DNA of 64,000 bases. Source: Yoonia vestfoldensis DSM 16212 (GTDB lineage Bacteria > Pseudomonadota > Alphaproteobacteria > Rhodobacterales > Rhodobacteraceae). How positions within the stretch are numbered: position 1 is the stretch's first letter; each line of letters begins with the position of its first letter. The stretch spans positions 124,001 through 188,000 of the forward strand of contig NZ_KB907980.1 in the NCBI RefSeq assembly GCF_000382265.1. The letters are read 5' to 3'. Below the pieces are notes generated by a model. That model did no database searches and was not told the origin of the DNA. It saw only the letters and a program-made list of their open reading frames with translations. Shown here piece by piece: positions 38,645 through 51,136 of this stretch. The position numbers and the translations under genes are program-made.

Positions 38645-39646
38645 ATGACAATCACCATCGGGATCAACGGGTTCGGGCGCATCGGGCGCTGCACGCTTGC
38701 CCATATCACCGAGGCGGCACGCAACGATGTACAGGTCGTCAAGATCAACGCCACCGGCCCGATTGCGACGAACGCCCATCTGCTGAAATACGATAGCGTG
38801 CATGGCCGGTTCGGGCATCCGGTGACAGTCAAGGGCAATACGCTCGATCTGGGACGCGGCCCGATTGACGTGATGTCGAGCTATGATCCCGCCACGCTGG
38901 ACTGGGACGGTGTCGATGTCGTTTTGGAATGTACCGGCAAGTTCAACGACGGACACAAAGCCGCGGTGCATCTGGACCGCGGCGCGCGCAAAGTGCTGAT
39001 CTCGGCGCCTGCGAAAAACGTGGACCGCACCGTGGTTTACGGCGTCAACCACCGCGATCTGGTGGCGACCGAACGACTGGTGTCGAACGGGTCCTGCACG
39101 ACAAACTGCCTTGCCCCGCTTGCCAAGGTGCTGAACGACGCCATCGGGATCGAACGCGGCATCATGACGACGATCCACAGCTACACGGGCGACCAGCCGA
39201 CGCTGGACCGGCGGCACGACGATCTCTACCGCGCGCGGGCTGCCGCGATGGCGATGATCCCCACATCGACGGGGGCGGCCAAGGCCTTGGGCGAGGTGCT
39301 GCCAGAACTGGCCGGCAAGCTCGACGGCACCGCGATGCGGGTCCCTACCCCCAATGTCAGCGCGGTCGACTTGACCTTTGAGGCCGGAAAATCCGTCACC
39401 GTCGCCGAGGTCAACGCCATCGTGGCCGAGGCCGCAGGCGGTTATATGGGCATGGTCATGGCCTATGACGCCGAGGCCAAGGTCAGCATCGACTTCAACC
39501 ACACCACGCAAAGCTGCATCTTTGCCCCCGACCAGACCAAGGTCGTGGGCGGGCGCATGGTGCGCGTGCTCGCATGGTATGACAACGAATGGGGCTTTTC
39601 CGCGCGTATGGCCGATGTTGCGGCCACAATGGGGCGCTTGCATTAA
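38645..39646 (+). CDS. gap: Type I glyceraldehyde-3-phosphate dehydrogenase, copy 1
   Basis: 333 residues. Oxidises glyceraldehyde-3-phosphate to 1,3-bisphosphoglycerate, or the reverse. NAD(P)-binding start [15 protein letters not shown]; catalytic Cys151 in SNGSCTTNC. At position 36, after the second Rossmann strand (VVKINATGP), Ala replaces the Asp that normally selects NAD, so NADP or dual use, a gluconeogenic GapB-like role, is plausible. ATG 38645 follows AAGGGGGA; a longer frame from 38570 is not supported. Tandem to a second GAPDH. Confidence 0.93.
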   Translation: MTITIGINGFGRIGRCTLAHITEAARNDVQVVKINATGPIATNAHLLKYDSVHGRFGHPVTVKGNTLDLGRGPIDVMSSYDPATLDWDGVDVVLECTGKFNDGHKAAVHLDRGARKVLISAPAKNVDRTVVYGVNHRDLVATERLVSNGSCTTNCLAPLAKVLNDAIGIERGIMTTIHSYTGDQPTLDRRHDDLYRARAAAMAMIPTSTGAAKALGEVLPELAGKLDGTAMRVPTPNVSAVDLTFEAGKSVTVAEVNAIVAEAAGGYMGMVMAYDAEAKVSIDFNHTTQSCIFAPDQTKVVGGRMVRVLAWYDNEWGFSARMADVAATMGRLH

Positions 39647-39671
39647 ACGCGCGTGCCGCTAGACCGTTGCC

Positions 39672-39815
39672 ATGACGAATGGCATCGCGGTTTTTCTTCT
39701 TGTGCTGATCGGGGCGGCGCTGGCCTATGACGGGCTGGCGAACGATTGGCAGGGTTTCCTGTTCACCATGCGGAAATTCGTCGATCTGATCGAATATCTC
39801 GCCTTCTGGCGCTGA
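39672..39815 (+). CDS. 47-residue membrane microprotein between the two gap genes
   Basis: ATG 39672 encodes 47 residues: one membrane helix (about residues 4-20, GIAVFLLVLIGAALAY) then an amphipathic tail ending KFVDLIEYLAFWR. No clear Shine-Dalgarno. The composition is protein-like and the frame fills the gap between the two gap genes (25 bp after gap1). From memory similar short proteins with a C-terminal LIEWLAFWR-like tail occur in relatives. Function unknown. Confidence 0.6.
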   Translation: MTNGIAVFLLVLIGAALAYDGLANDWQGFLFTMRKFVDLIEYLAFWR

Positions 39816-39857
39816 CGGGTCCGGCATCGGCGGTTGACCTTTTGCGATAAATCGCAA

Positions 39858-39871
39858 TGTTAGCGCCAACA
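39858..39871. promoter_or_regulatory. LacI-type operator candidate upstream of gap2
   Basis: TGTTAGCGCCAACA, matching the palindrome TGTTAGCGCTAACA at 13 of 14 positions, 24 bp before the gap2 ATG. It is the best copy of the motif also seen three times upstream of gap1. Confidence 0.6.
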
Positions 39872-39895
39872 TTCATCCCCAAGGAGGATACAAGC

Positions 39896-40897
39896 ATGGC
39901 CGTCAAAGTAGCAATCAACGGATTTGGCCGGATCGGCCGCAACATCTTGCGCGCCATTATTGAATCCGGCCGCACCGATATCGAGGTGGTGGCGATCAAC
40001 GACCTTGGGCCGGTGGAAACCAACGCGCATCTGCTGCGCTTTGATTCGGTGCATGGCCGTTTCCCCGGCACTGTGACCACGACCGAGGACAGCATCGACG
40101 CAGGCCGCGGCCCGATTAAGGTGACCGCGATCCGCAATCCAGCTGATCTGCCCTGGGGTGACGTCGATATCGTGCTGGAATGTACGGGTATCTTCACCAG
40201 CAAGGACGCCTGTCAGGCGCATCTGTCCACGGGTGCCAAGCGCGTGCTGATTTCCGCCCCCGGCACCAATGCGGACAAAACCGTGGTGTTCGGGGTCAAC
40301 CACCAGTCGCTGACCAAAGACGATATCGTCGTCTCGAACGCGTCCTGTACCACGAACTGCCTGTCGCCCGTCGCCAAGGTGCTGAACGACGCCGTCGGGA
40401 TCACCAAAGGATTCATGACCACGATCCACAGCTACACCGGCGACCAGCCGACGCTGGACACGATGCACAAGGACCTTTACCGCGCACGCGCTGCTGCCCT
40501 GTCGATGATCCCGACCTCAACGGGGGCTGCCAAGGCCGTGGGTCTGGTGCTGCCGGAACTCAACGGCAAGCTTGACGGTGTGGCGATCCGCGTGCCCACG
40601 CCCAACGTCTCGGTCGTGGACCTGACCTTCGAGGCGAGCCGCGCCACCACCGTGGACGAGATCAACAACGCGATCATCGCCGCCGCTGATGGCCCGCTGA
40701 AAGGTGTCCTTGGCTATACCGCCCTGCCGATGGTCAGCAGCGATTTCAACCACGATCCGCATTCATCGATCTTCCATCTGGACCAGACCAAGGTGCTGGA
40801 TGGCAACATGGTGCGCATCCTGTCGTGGTACGACAACGAATGGGGCTTTTCCAACCGCATGGCGGATACCGCCGTCGCCATGGGCAAGCTGCTGTAA
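39896..40897 (+). CDS. gap: Type I glyceraldehyde-3-phosphate dehydrogenase, copy 2
   Basis: 333 residues. NAD-binding start [15 protein letters not shown]; catalytic Cys151 in SNASCTTNC. Asp36 in VVAINDLGP is the usual determinant of NAD use, unlike copy 1. So this is probably the glycolytic enzyme. AAGGAGGA precedes ATG 39896. An intrinsic terminator follows (40922-40950). Both copies share the block [15 protein letters not shown], consistent with an old tandem duplication. Confidence 0.95.
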   Translation: MAVKVAINGFGRIGRNILRAIIESGRTDIEVVAINDLGPVETNAHLLRFDSVHGRFPGTVTTTEDSIDAGRGPIKVTAIRNPADLPWGDVDIVLECTGIFTSKDACQAHLSTGAKRVLISAPGTNADKTVVFGVNHQSLTKDDIVVSNASCTTNCLSPVAKVLNDAVGITKGFMTTIHSYTGDQPTLDTMHKDLYRARAAALSMIPTSTGAAKAVGLVLPELNGKLDGVAIRVPTPNVSVVDLTFEASRATTVDEINNAIIAAADGPLKGVLGYTALPMVSSDFNHDPHSSIFHLDQTKVLDGNMVRILSWYDNEWGFSNRMADTAVAMGKLL

Positions 40898-40921
40898 ACA
40901 CACGCCTTTCACGGCGAATGG

Positions 40922-40950
40922 CCGGTCCCTTGCGGGGCCGGTCTTTTTTT
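40922..40950 (+). terminator. Intrinsic terminator after gap2
   Basis: CCGGTCCC (40922-40929), loop TTGC, GGGGCCGG (40934-40941), with one G-U pair, then TCTTTTTTT. Good Rho-independent form, 25 bp after the gap2 stop. Confidence 0.88.
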
Positions 40951-41078
40951 GTGCATTCCGCAAACCCCGCCATGCAGCGAATGCATATCCGCTAGCGCTA
41001 ACTGTCAGTTGTTCTGCGCCGCAGCATCGCTATTTGTGGATCAAGACAAACGAAAGCGACAGCAAAAGGAGCACGCCT

Positions 41079-41237
41079 ATGACCGTCTTGACCAAAGTCC
41101 GCATCGCCGTGCAGAAACGCGCCGCCTATCTGCGTCTGAAGAACGAACTGGCCAGCATGCCGCAGGATGTGGCAATCGACCTCGGCCTGTTCCGCGAAGA
41201 CGCAGCCAAGATCGCCAGCAAGGCAATCTACGGCTGA
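41079..41237 (+). CDS. DUF1127 small protein
   Basis: 52 residues, ATG 41079 with AAAAGGAG upstream. The arginine/lysine-rich helix and the tail MPQDVAIDLGLFREDAAKIA match the DUF1127 motif. A DUF1127 protein of Rhodobacter (CcaF1) binds RNA and affects small-RNA maturation; this one may act similarly, but no direct evidence exists here. It has its own terminator at 41260-41285, so it is a single-gene unit. A weak copy of the gap operator motif lies near 40989-41002. Confidence 0.85.
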   Translation: MTVLTKVRIAVQKRAAYLRLKNELASMPQDVAIDLGLFREDAAKIASKAIYG

Positions 41238-41259
41238 ACCCGGCCACAGGATGACGACC

Positions 41260-41285
41260 AAGCCGCGCCTTCGGGGGCGGCTTTT
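41260..41285 (+). terminator. Intrinsic terminator after the DUF1127 gene
   Basis: AAGCCGCGCC (41260-41269), UUCG-type loop, GGGGCGGCTT (41274-41283) with one mismatch, then a short T run. It lies between the DUF1127 stop and the opposing coaD stop and may serve both. Confidence 0.75.
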
Positions 41286-41291
41286 GTGTGT

Positions 41292-41786
41292 CTAGCCGCG
41301 CAGGCGCTGGATCAGCGCGGCATTGACGGCAGGGGTGACGAATTTCGACACATCGCCACCTAGTCGCGCGATTTCCTTGACCAGCTTGGACGCGATGGCC
41401 TGATGTTCGGCTTCGGCCATCAGGAACACCGTTTCGATCGAATCGTCCAGAATGCGGTTCATCCCCACCATCTGATATTCGTATTCGAAATCCGCGACGG
41501 CCCGCAGACCCCGGATGATCACGTTGGCCCCAACGTCGTGGGCACAGTTGATCAACAGGTTCTCGAACGGGTGCACGACGATCTCGCAGCCGACATCGCG
41601 GCCCAGCGGCACACATTCCGCCTCGACCATGGCGACGCGTTCTTCGAGCGTGAACAGCGGGCCCTTGTCGCGGTTGATCGCCACGCCGATGACCAGCCGG
41701 TCCACCAGCGTTGCGGCACGCCGCACGATATCAAGATGCCCCAGCGTGACCGGATCGAAGGTTCCGGGATAAAGACCTACGCGCAT
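41292..41786 (-). CDS. coaD: Phosphopantetheine adenylyltransferase
   Basis: 164 residues. Penultimate step of coenzyme A synthesis: 4'-phosphopantetheine plus ATP to dephospho-CoA. The nucleotidyltransferase motif GTFDPVTLGHLDIVRRA is at the N-terminus, followed by IRGLRAVADFEYEYQM, a CoaD signature. Length is typical. It is followed in the genome by the convergent DUF1127 gene. Confidence 0.96.
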   Translation of the reverse strand: MRVGLYPGTFDPVTLGHLDIVRRAATLVDRLVIGVAINRDKGPLFTLEERVAMVEAECVPLGRDVGCEIVVHPFENLLINCAHDVGANVIIRGLRAVADFEYEYQMVGMNRILDDSIETVFLMAEAEHQAIASKLVKEIARLGGDVSKFVTPAVNAALIQRLRG

Positions 41787-41852
41787 GACGCACCTCTGGC
41801 AGAAAGAATATTGCGCGCAGGCAACACTATCGCGCGGCGGATTGCAACGGGG

Positions 41853-42287
41853 CTAGTGCCCCATGATCATCCCCGCCAGCGCGTCTTTTTCCATCGACAG
41901 TTCCGCCAGCCGCGCCTTGACCACGTCGCCGATGGAAATCAGGCCGATCATCTTGCCGTTGTCCATCACCGGCAGGTGGCGGAAGCGCCCTTCGGTCATC
42001 ATTTCAAGCACCTGATCGGCGCTGTCGGCGGTGGTGCAGGTGGTCAGTTTGCTGGTCATCATCTCTGACACCGGGGCGGACAGGGCGCTGACCCCGCGCT
42101 TTCCCAGTTCACGCACGATGTCGCGTTCGGACAGGATGCCGTCCAGCGTGTCACCGTCGCCAGAGACGACGACCGTCCCGATCCGCTTTTCAGACAAGAT
42201 CGCGACTGCGGACGATACAGGATCGGTCGGCTTGACCGAGAAAACGCCGATATCGGCTTTGGATTTCAGGATTTGCCCGACGATCAT
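41853..42287 (-). CDS. CBS-domain pair protein
   Basis: 144 residues made of two CBS domains (FSVKPTDPVSSAVAILSEKR; GRFRHLPVMDNGKMIGLISI) with no fused catalytic domain. Such stand-alone pairs usually sense adenosine nucleotides or regulate a partner enzyme. The partner is not evident from the neighbours (coaD and a LysR gene, both on this strand). Confidence 0.88.
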   Translation of the reverse strand: MIVGQILKSKADIGVFSVKPTDPVSSAVAILSEKRIGTVVVSGDGDTLDGILSERDIVRELGKRGVSALSAPVSEMMTSKLTTCTTADSADQVLEMMTEGRFRHLPVMDNGKMIGLISIGDVVKARLAELSMEKDALAGMIMGH

Positions 42288-42325
42288 GATGTGTTCCCCC
42301 CACGTTCTGACGATGGTTCAGCGTG

Positions 42326-43228
42326 TCAAACCGCAGACCCGTCTGTCAAGCACGCGATGCGTTCAAGGCGCGCGACCTCGGCCGTCAGCCCGGCGCGGAT
42401 CGCGGCGGCGACGCGCGTCAGCCGGTCCGATTGACGCGCCGATTTGTGCCGCACCAGATAAAAGGTACGCGTCAGCGCCACCTTGTCGGTCAGCACACGG
42501 CGCAGTTCGGGCGCGAAAGGCAGCGCGAAATCATGCACGATTCCGACACCCGCGGCACGGATCATCTGCAACTGCACCGCGACCGAATTGGAGGCAAGCT
42601 GCACACCCCCTGCCCCCAAGGCGCCCAGATAATCCAGTTCCTTGTCAAAGATCATGTCGGGGATGTAGCCCACGACAGGCCGCCCGCGCAGATCATCCAG
42701 CGTAGCGACGGCGGGCGCATCCGCGCGCATGGCAAGGTGCAGCTGGTAATCGGTGATCTTCTGCACGATCAATTGCCCTGCGACAGGCGGGCTGACGGTG
42801 ATCGCCATATCCGCCTCGCGCCGGGACAGGTTGACGACGCGGGGCAAGGCCAGCACCTGCATTTCAAGATCAGGGTTGTCGTGTTGCAAGGCGGCACAGA
42901 CCTGCGGCAGCAGGAAATTCGCGACACCATCGGGCGCCCCGATGCGGATCTGCCCTGTCAGCGCCGTGGCACCCCCGCGCGATTCCTCGACCGCCAGCGC
43001 GAATTGCGTTTCGGCATCGGCGGCACGGTCGCGCAACCGCTCTCCCAGATCGGTCAAGGCATAGCCCTGCGGCGATTTCACGAACAGCGCCGCCCCAACG
43101 CTGCGTTCCAGCCGCGCGATCCGGCGGCCAAGGGTGGCAGGGTCCATCTTGGTCAAAGGCGCTGCGGCAGACAGGCTTTCGGTGCGGGCCACCGCCAGAA
43201 ACACGCGCATGTCGTCCCAGTTATCCAT
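42326..43228 (-). CDS. LysR family transcriptional regulator of the mms locus (predicted)
   Basis: 300 residues from ATG 43228. The DNA-binding region is MRVFLAVARTESLSAAAPLT, then LGRRIARLE; the effector domain follows. It is divergent from mmsA with 96 bp between starts. A spaced inverted repeat GCGTTTATGCA (43238-43248) and TGCAAAAACGC (43279-43289) lies between. Control of valine degradation genes by this regulator is the simplest inference. An alternative start seven codons upstream (43249) is less well placed for a ribosome site. Confidence 0.88.
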   Translation of the reverse strand: MDNWDDMRVFLAVARTESLSAAAPLTKMDPATLGRRIARLERSVGAALFVKSPQGYALTDLGERLRDRAADAETQFALAVEESRGGATALTGQIRIGAPDGVANFLLPQVCAALQHDNPDLEMQVLALPRVVNLSRREADMAITVSPPVAGQLIVQKITDYQLHLAMRADAPAVATLDDLRGRPVVGYIPDMIFDKELDYLGALGAGGVQLASNSVAVQLQMIRAAGVGIVHDFALPFAPELRRVLTDKVALTRTFYLVRHKSARQSDRLTRVAAAIRAGLTAEVARLERIACLTDGSAV

Positions 43229-43324
43229 CTGCGCCCTGCGTTTATGCAAAATGATTTTGACATATTGTCGCTTTTACCTGCAAAAACGCAAGGCTATAGT
43301 GCCTGCAACCCTATGGAGGATGCT

Positions 43325-44824
<1,500 letters not shown>

Positions 44825-44831
44825 CGCAGAT

Positions 44832-44856
44832 GGCAAGGGCGCAAGCCGCCCTTGCC
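44832..44856 (+). other. Intergenic hairpin between mmsA and the acyl-CoA dehydrogenase gene
   Basis: Perfect 10-bp stem GGCAAGGGCG (44832-44841), 5-nt loop, CGCCCTTGCC (44847-44856), 8 bp after the mmsA stop, without a T-tract. May protect or process the mmsA mRNA end, giving unequal expression within the operon. Confidence 0.55.
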
Positions 44857-44916
44857 AAACCGCCCGCAGGCGCGCAATAATTAAACACCTGTTCATTTCT
44901 TGCTGGGGGAGGCATC

Positions 44917-46053
44917 ATGGACTTTGCGCTGACCGAAGAACAATCCGCGATTTTCGACATGGCGCTGGCCTTCGGGCAAGAGCATATCGCGCCTTTCGCG
45001 CGGGCTTGGGAAAGCGACGGCACCATCCCCAAGGACCTTTGGCCCAAACTCGCCGAGCTTGGTTTCGGCGGCCTTTACGTCTCCGAAGACAGCGGCGGCG
45101 CGGGGCTCTCACGCCTTGACGCGACCTTGGTGTTCGAGGCTTTGTCATATTCCTGCGCGTCCGTTGCGGCGTTTTTATCAATCCACAACATGTGCGCGCG
45201 GATGATCGACAGCTATGGCGCGGACGATCTGAAGGCGCGCATCCTGCCGCGCGCCTTGTCGATAGACCTGATCCTGTCCTATTGCCTGACCGAACCCGCA
45301 TCCGGTTCTGACGCCGCAGCGTTGAAAACCCGTGCGGTGCGCAGCAATGAAAACTACCTGCTGACCGGCACCAAGGCCTTCATTTCCGGCGGTGGCTATT
45401 CGGACGCCTATATCGTCATGGCACGCACCGGCGACGCAGGCCCCAAGGGGATCAGCGCAATCCTGGTCGAGGCGGACGCCCCCGGCCTGTCCTTCGGCGG
45501 GCTCGAGGACAAGATGGGCTGGCGGTCGCAACCCACCCGTCAGGTGCAGCTGGACGATTGCGCCACACCTTTGGGCAACCTTCTGGGCACCGAAGGCCAG
45601 GGCTTCACCTATGCCATGGCGGGGTTGGATGGCGGGCGGCTCAACATCGCCGCCTGTTCCATCGGGGCGGCGCAATGCGCGCTGGACCAGACGCTGGCCT
45701 ATATGAAGGACCGCAAGGCCTTCGGCCAATCACTCGACCAATTCCAAGGCCTGCAATTCCGGCTGGCCGATGCCGAAATCGCGCTGCAATCGGCGCGCAC
45801 CTTCCTGCGGCAGGCGGCGTGGAAGCTCGACACGGGTGCACCCGACGCCACGAAATTCTGCGCCATGGCGAAAAAGCTTTGCACCGAAACCGGCAGCATG
45901 GTGGCCGATCAATGCCTGCAATTGCACGGCGGCTACGGCTATCTGGCGGATTACGGGATCGAAAAGATCGTGCGCGACTTGCGGGTGCATCAGATATTGG
46001 AAGGCACGAACGAGATCATGCGCCTGATCACCGCGCGCCAGATGATCCGATGA
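44917..46053 (+). CDS. Acyl-CoA dehydrogenase, isobutyryl-CoA dehydrogenase type
   Basis: 378 residues. FAD-dependent. Context (mmsA upstream, 3-hydroxyisobutyryl-CoA hydrolase and mmsB downstream) indicates oxidation of isobutyryl-CoA to methacrylyl-CoA in valine degradation. Signatures: YCLTEPASGSDAAALKT for FAD/substrate binding and LQLHGGYGYLADYGIEKIVR near the end, with the Glu of QILEGTNEIMR as candidate base. GGGGGAGG precedes ATG 44917. It overlaps the next gene by 4 bp. Confidence 0.92.
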   Translation: MDFALTEEQSAIFDMALAFGQEHIAPFARAWESDGTIPKDLWPKLAELGFGGLYVSEDSGGAGLSRLDATLVFEALSYSCASVAAFLSIHNMCARMIDSYGADDLKARILPRALSIDLILSYCLTEPASGSDAAALKTRAVRSNENYLLTGTKAFISGGGYSDAYIVMARTGDAGPKGISAILVEADAPGLSFGGLEDKMGWRSQPTRQVQLDDCATPLGNLLGTEGQGFTYAMAGLDGGRLNIAACSIGAAQCALDQTLAYMKDRKAFGQSLDQFQGLQFRLADAEIALQSARTFLRQAAWKLDTGAPDATKFCAMAKKLCTETGSMVADQCLQLHGGYGYLADYGIEKIVRDLRVHQILEGTNEIMRLITARQMIR

Positions 46054-47072
46054 GCGATATCATCATCCGCAAGGACGGTCGCGCAGGGCTGATCACGCTC
46101 AACCGGCCCAAGGCGCTGAACGCGCTGACATGGGACATGTGCCTTGCCATCGAGGCGGCACTGGACGACTGGCGGCACGACCATCAGGTCGATCTGATCC
46201 TGATCGACGGCGCGGGCGACCGGGCGTTTTGTTCGGGCGGCGACATCGCGGATATGTATGCCAGTGGGCAGCGCGGCGATTTCAGCTATGGGCAGCGGTT
46301 CTGGCGCGATGAATACCGCCTGAACCGCAAGATCCACCATTTCCCCAAACCTGTCGTGACCTTCCTGCACGGTTACACCATGGGCGGCGGCGTCGGCATC
46401 GGATGCCATGCTAGCCACCGGATCGTGTGTGAGGCAAGCAAGATCGCCATGCCTGAATGCAGCATCGGGCTGGTGCCGGATGTGGGCGGCTCCCTGATCC
46501 TCGCGCGCGCACCGGGGTATCTGGGCACCTATCTGGGCCTGACCGGTGACCGGATGGATGCAGGCGATGCGATCCACGCAGGGTTTGCCGACCATTTCAT
46601 CCCCGCAGCCTATTGGGAGGCGCTCAAATCGGTCCTGATCACGACCGGGAACGTTGCGGCGATCAAGGCAGGCCCGCCGCCCTCCAGCCGCCTGAAAGAC
46701 TGGCAAAGCGTCATCGACGCCGCGTTCTGCGCGCCGGATGTGTCCGAAATCCGCGCGCGGCTGGCAGCGCAGGATAGCCCGCTCGCCGCGCATGCCCTGC
46801 CCATGCTGGACTACAACGCCCCGCTCGCCATGGCTGTCGCCGCACGGATCATCGCGGCCGTCAGGCAGGACCCGACGATAGAAACAGCGCTCGACCATGA
46901 ATTCCGCTACACCTTCCGCTGCGCCGCGCAGGGCGATTTCATCGAAGGCATCCGTGCCGCGATCATCGACCGTGACCGCAGCCCGCGCTGGCAGCCCCAT
47001 ACCATCGACGACATCACGGCAATGACCGCCCCCTTGGGCAAGGACGCACTGATCTGGGAGGATGAGACATGA
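46050..47072 (+). CDS. 3-hydroxyisobutyryl-CoA hydrolase (HIBCH-like, crotonase fold)
   Basis: 340 residues, longer than a plain enoyl-CoA hydratase, as HIBCH enzymes are. The blocks FCSGGDIADMY, GYTMGGGVGIGCHASHRIV and MPECSIGLVPDVGGSLILA carry the Glu and Asp typical of the hydrolase. Releases 3-hydroxyisobutyrate from its CoA ester in valine degradation. Start ATG 46050 overlaps the dehydrogenase stop by 4 bp; the frame is open much further upstream, but that part is out of frame with the dehydrogenase and not coding. Confidence 0.9.
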   Translation: MSDIIIRKDGRAGLITLNRPKALNALTWDMCLAIEAALDDWRHDHQVDLILIDGAGDRAFCSGGDIADMYASGQRGDFSYGQRFWRDEYRLNRKIHHFPKPVVTFLHGYTMGGGVGIGCHASHRIVCEASKIAMPECSIGLVPDVGGSLILARAPGYLGTYLGLTGDRMDAGDAIHAGFADHFIPAAYWEALKSVLITTGNVAAIKAGPPPSSRLKDWQSVIDAAFCAPDVSEIRARLAAQDSPLAAHALPMLDYNAPLAMAVAARIIAAVRQDPTIETALDHEFRYTFRCAAQGDFIEGIRAAIIDRDRSPRWQPHTIDDITAMTAPLGKDALIWEDET

Positions 47073-47935
47073 AGATCGGCTTTATCGGGCTTGGCAATAT
47101 GGGCGCGCCGATGGCCGCGAACCTTGCGCGCGACCACGCGGTGACAGGCTTCGATCCGGTGGCGCAGCCCGCTGGCCTGACGCTGGCCAAAAGCGCGCAA
47201 GAGGCGGTTCAGAACGCCGATGTCGTCATCACCATGCTGCCCGATGGCGCGATCCTGCGCGCGGTCGCAGCAGAGATTCATCCGGCGATGAAGCCCGGTG
47301 CCATTCACCTCGATTGCTCGACCGTCGATGTGGACAGCGCGCGCGCGGTCGCTACAGCAGCAGAGGCCCACGGGCTGCAAGCCATCGACGCACCTGTGTC
47401 GGGCGGCATCGGCGGGGCCACAAACGGCACGCTGACCTTCATGGCCGGCGGCCCCCTGCCCGCGTTCGAGGCCGTCCAACCGCTTTTTGCCATCATGGGC
47501 CAAAAGGCCGTGCATTGCGGCGCTGCGGGCAACGGTCAGGCGGCCAAGATCTGCAACAACATGATCCTCGGCGTCACCATGATCGCCACCTGCGAGGCGT
47601 TTGCGCTGGCAGACAAGCTGGGCCTTGACCGGCAGGCGATGTTCGATGTGGTCAGCACCTCGTCGGGGTCATCGTGGTCGATGACCAGCTATTGCCCTGC
47701 CCCGGGTATCGGCCCTGTCAGCCCCGCCGACAACGGCTACAAACCCGGCTTCGCGGCGGAACTGATGCTCAAGGACCTGCGCCTCAGCCAGCAGGCCGCA
47801 TTGGCCGCCCATGCCGACACGCCGCTGGGCCAAGCCGCCACCGCACTCTACGCGCAATTCGTGGAAGCAGAGGACGGACGCGGCCGCGATTTCTCGGCCA
47901 TGCTGCCACGCTTCGCAAACCGCCAGCGCCCCTGA
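47069..47935 (+). CDS. mmsB: 3-hydroxyisobutyrate dehydrogenase
   Basis: 288 residues. NAD-dependent oxidation of 3-hydroxyisobutyrate to methylmalonate semialdehyde, which MmsA then uses, closing the valine pathway of this operon. Start GFIGLGNMGAPMAANLARD; substrate motif DAPVSGGIGGATNGTL; catalytic Lys160 in NGQAAKICNNM. It overlaps the upstream hydrolase by 4 bp. A composite repeat with a strong hairpin follows. Confidence 0.95.
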   Translation: MKIGFIGLGNMGAPMAANLARDHAVTGFDPVAQPAGLTLAKSAQEAVQNADVVITMLPDGAILRAVAAEIHPAMKPGAIHLDCSTVDVDSARAVATAAEAHGLQAIDAPVSGGIGGATNGTLTFMAGGPLPAFEAVQPLFAIMGQKAVHCGAAGNGQAAKICNNMILGVTMIATCEAFALADKLGLDRQAMFDVVSTSSGSSWSMTSYCPAPGIGPVSPADNGYKPGFAAELMLKDLRLSQQAALAAHADTPLGQAATALYAQFVEAEDGRGRDFSAMLPRFANRQRP

Positions 47936-47936
47936 C

Positions 47937-47996
47937 TTCTTATTTCCAGAAATACTCCCGCGCGGCGCGCCAGCGCCATCCCAAAGGATGGCGCTG
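47937..47996 (+). repeat. Composite intergenic repeat, copy C (with 11-bp hairpin)
   Basis: CTTCTTATTTCCAGAAATAC then TCC and CGCGCGGCGCGC, then a perfect 11-bp stem CAGCGCCATCC (47971-47981), loop CAAA, GGATGGCGCTG (47986-47996). It lies between the mmsB stop and the convergent uvrA stop and could end transcripts from both sides. Confidence 0.75.
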
Positions 47997-47999
47997 TGA

Positions 48000-50864
<2,865 letters not shown>

Positions 50865-50928
50865 TCTGACCCCCGGGGACAACGTCCAATACATAGCGAC
50901 CGATATCGACACTGCCAGTGCCGATCTA

Positions 50929-50943
50929 GAACATTAACAGAAC
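50929..50943 (-). promoter_or_regulatory. LexA (SOS) box of uvrA
   Basis: On the minus strand GTTC-N7-GTTC, exact (plus strand GAAC-ATTAACA-GAAC). It shares the extended form GAACAT-N4-AGAACAT with the lexA box at 9464. It implies SOS induction of uvrA. Confidence 0.88.
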
Positions 50944-51136
50944 ATTTGCAAAATAAATGCGAAAGCGGTGCACGTGGTTTTCATGCGGGCGTAGTTTGGT
51001 CAGTGGAATACACGCAAGGGCCTGCGCAATAGTTTCGCGATCACATTAAATTTTATATCGTTTACAATCAAAGAATTAGAGATGACCTTTCACAACATCA
51101 AAAGGGCGCTGCGCCCAAGAATGAAAGGAATTCGCC

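Noticed and set aside
40989..41002. Fifth copy of the gap operator motif upstream of the DUF1127 gene
   Set aside because: Only the TAGCGCTAAC core fits; the left arm is too poor to count as a site.
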